Part shown: piece by piece, positions 13,211-13,833 of the stretch | Layout of the letters: each line of letters begins with the position of its first letter | Position numbering within the stretch: position 1 is the first letter of the stretch | From: Candidatus Omnitrophota bacterium | Lineage (GTDB): Bacteria > Omnitrophota > Gorgyraeia > Gygaellales > Profunditerraquicolaceae | Length of the DNA stretch: 13,833 bases | Assembly: GCA_028717055.1 (NCBI GenBank) | Contig: JAQUOO010000021.1 | Coordinates: 1 to 13,833, forward strand | Reading direction: 5' to 3' | Translations under genes and position numbers: made by a program | The notes under the pieces: generated by a model | What the model saw: only the letters and a program-made list of their open reading frames with translations | Told to the model about the DNA's origin: nothing | Database searches by the model: none

Positions 13211-13833
13211 ATGTTAGTCGACACTCACTGTCATTTGGATTTCCCGGAATACGATCAAGACAGGGAAGAAGTAATTAAGCGGGCCAAAGATCAGGGCGTG
13301 GAATATGTTATTGATATAGGTTCAAGCCTGCAAGGATCACGCAGGGCTCTGGAATTAGCTCAAAAATACGAGTCAATCTACGCTACAGCCGGAATTCATC
13401 CCCATGAGGCCGATAGTTTTACTCCTGAAGCAGAAAAAGAGATAAGAAGCCTTGCTAAAGACAGGAAAGTTGTTGGGATAGGAGAAATTGGTTTGGATTA
13501 TTTTAAGAATTTCTCTCTGCCCCGCAATCAACTGTCTTTATTTACGCAGATGTTAAAATTGGCAAAAGATTTAAACCTTCCGATAGTCGTTCATACAAGA
13601 GAAGCTCAAAGCGATACTCTTAAAATCTTAAAAGAGGCAATGCCGATTAAAGCGGTTGTGCATTGTTTTTCGGGGGATAAGAATTTTTTGCAAGAATGTT
13701 TAGACTTGGGATTCCTGATTTCATTTACCTGCAATGTAACGTATAAGAAGGCCGAAAATTTAAGAGATATAATCAGGGCGACTCCTTCGAACAGCATATT
13801 ATTGGAAACCGACGCGCCTTATTTGTCCCCTGA
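13211..13833 (+). CDS. tatD: TatD-family metal-dependent hydrolase / DNase (3' truncated)
   Basis: TIM-barrel amidohydrolase of the TatD family, with 3'-5' exonuclease or deoxyribonuclease activity in characterised members. The frame is open from the ATG at 13211 to the window end (207 full codons of a usual 255 or so), so it is cut by the edge and not a pseudogene. The metal-site residues are all visible: His6 and His8 (DTHCHLD), Glu92 (GIGEIGLDY), His128 (VVHTRE), His151 (VVHCFSG) and Asp201 (LLETDAPYLSP). AGIHPHEA is also characteristic. It lies 3 nt after metG without a clear Shine-Dalgarno, in the same order as B. subtilis metS-yabD. Its exact substrate cannot be told from sequence. Confidence 0.96.
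   Translation, partial: MLVDTHCHLDFPEYDQDREEVIKRAKDQGVEYVIDIGSSLQGSRRALELAQKYESIYATAGIHPHEADSFTPEAEKEIRSLAKDRKVVGIGEIGLDYFKNFSLPRNQLSLFTQMLKLAKDLNLPIVVHTREAQSDTLKILKEAMPIKAVVHCFSGDKNFLQECLDLGFLISFTCNVTYKKAENLRDIIRATPSNSILLETDAPYLSP

Overview
The window is a dense block of bacterial housekeeping genes, all on the + strand: 14 genes, with a 5'-truncated clpC at the left edge and a 3'-truncated tatD at the right. Only two gaps exceed 100 nt, and no gap approaches 300 nt. Most junctions are overlaps or gaps of 1-3 nt, as in one long operon or superoperon. I saw no tRNA, rRNA, CRISPR array, transposase, phage gene or convincing rho-independent terminator.

Organism: a Gram-negative-type (diderm) bacterium of moderate GC, inferred from the outer-membrane lipid transport genes mlaE-mlaF-mlaD. 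The rest looks Firmicute-like in gene order: ClpC with a UVR motif, RadA, a YacL-type PIN-TRAM protein, IspD, IspF, CysE, CysS, then Tmk, HolB, YaaT, MetG, TatD. Two dispersed repeat types (an A-rich CAAATGACAAA-type element and a CCTGCnTG/CAGGCAGG palindrome) resemble those I associate with uncultured candidate-phylum genomes. My best guess is Omnitrophota or a related PVC-type lineage. This rests on gene content and general familiarity, not on a phylogeny.

Layout. (1) 1-1191: C-terminal half of ClpC. (2) 1188-3432: mlaE, mlaF, mlaD, the inner-membrane core of a retrograde/anterograde phospholipid transporter. (3) 3435-5806: radA and a membrane-anchored PIN-TRAM protein. (4) 5808-6958: ispD and ispF of the MEP isoprenoid pathway. 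(5) 6961-9202: cysE and cysS (cysteine synthesis and charging), separated by a 154-nt repeat-filled gap. (6) 9199-11583: tmk, holB, yaaT, all overlapping. (7) 11681-end: metG and tatD, after a second repeat-filled gap.

How it fits together: in Bacillus subtilis, clpC-radA-disA-yacL-ispD-ispF-gltX-cysE-cysS is one cluster and tmk-yaaQ-yaaR-holB-yaaT-...-metS-yabD is another. Here the two are joined by a 4-nt cysS/tmk overlap. The mla cassette sits between clpC and radA, and the c-di-AMP genes (disA, and the darA/yaaQ receptor) are missing from their usual slots. I find no wholly new system. The points that deserve a second look are the merged and mla-invaded gene order, a hydrophobic N-terminal anchor on CysE, an extra cysteine cluster in YaaT, and the two repeat families.
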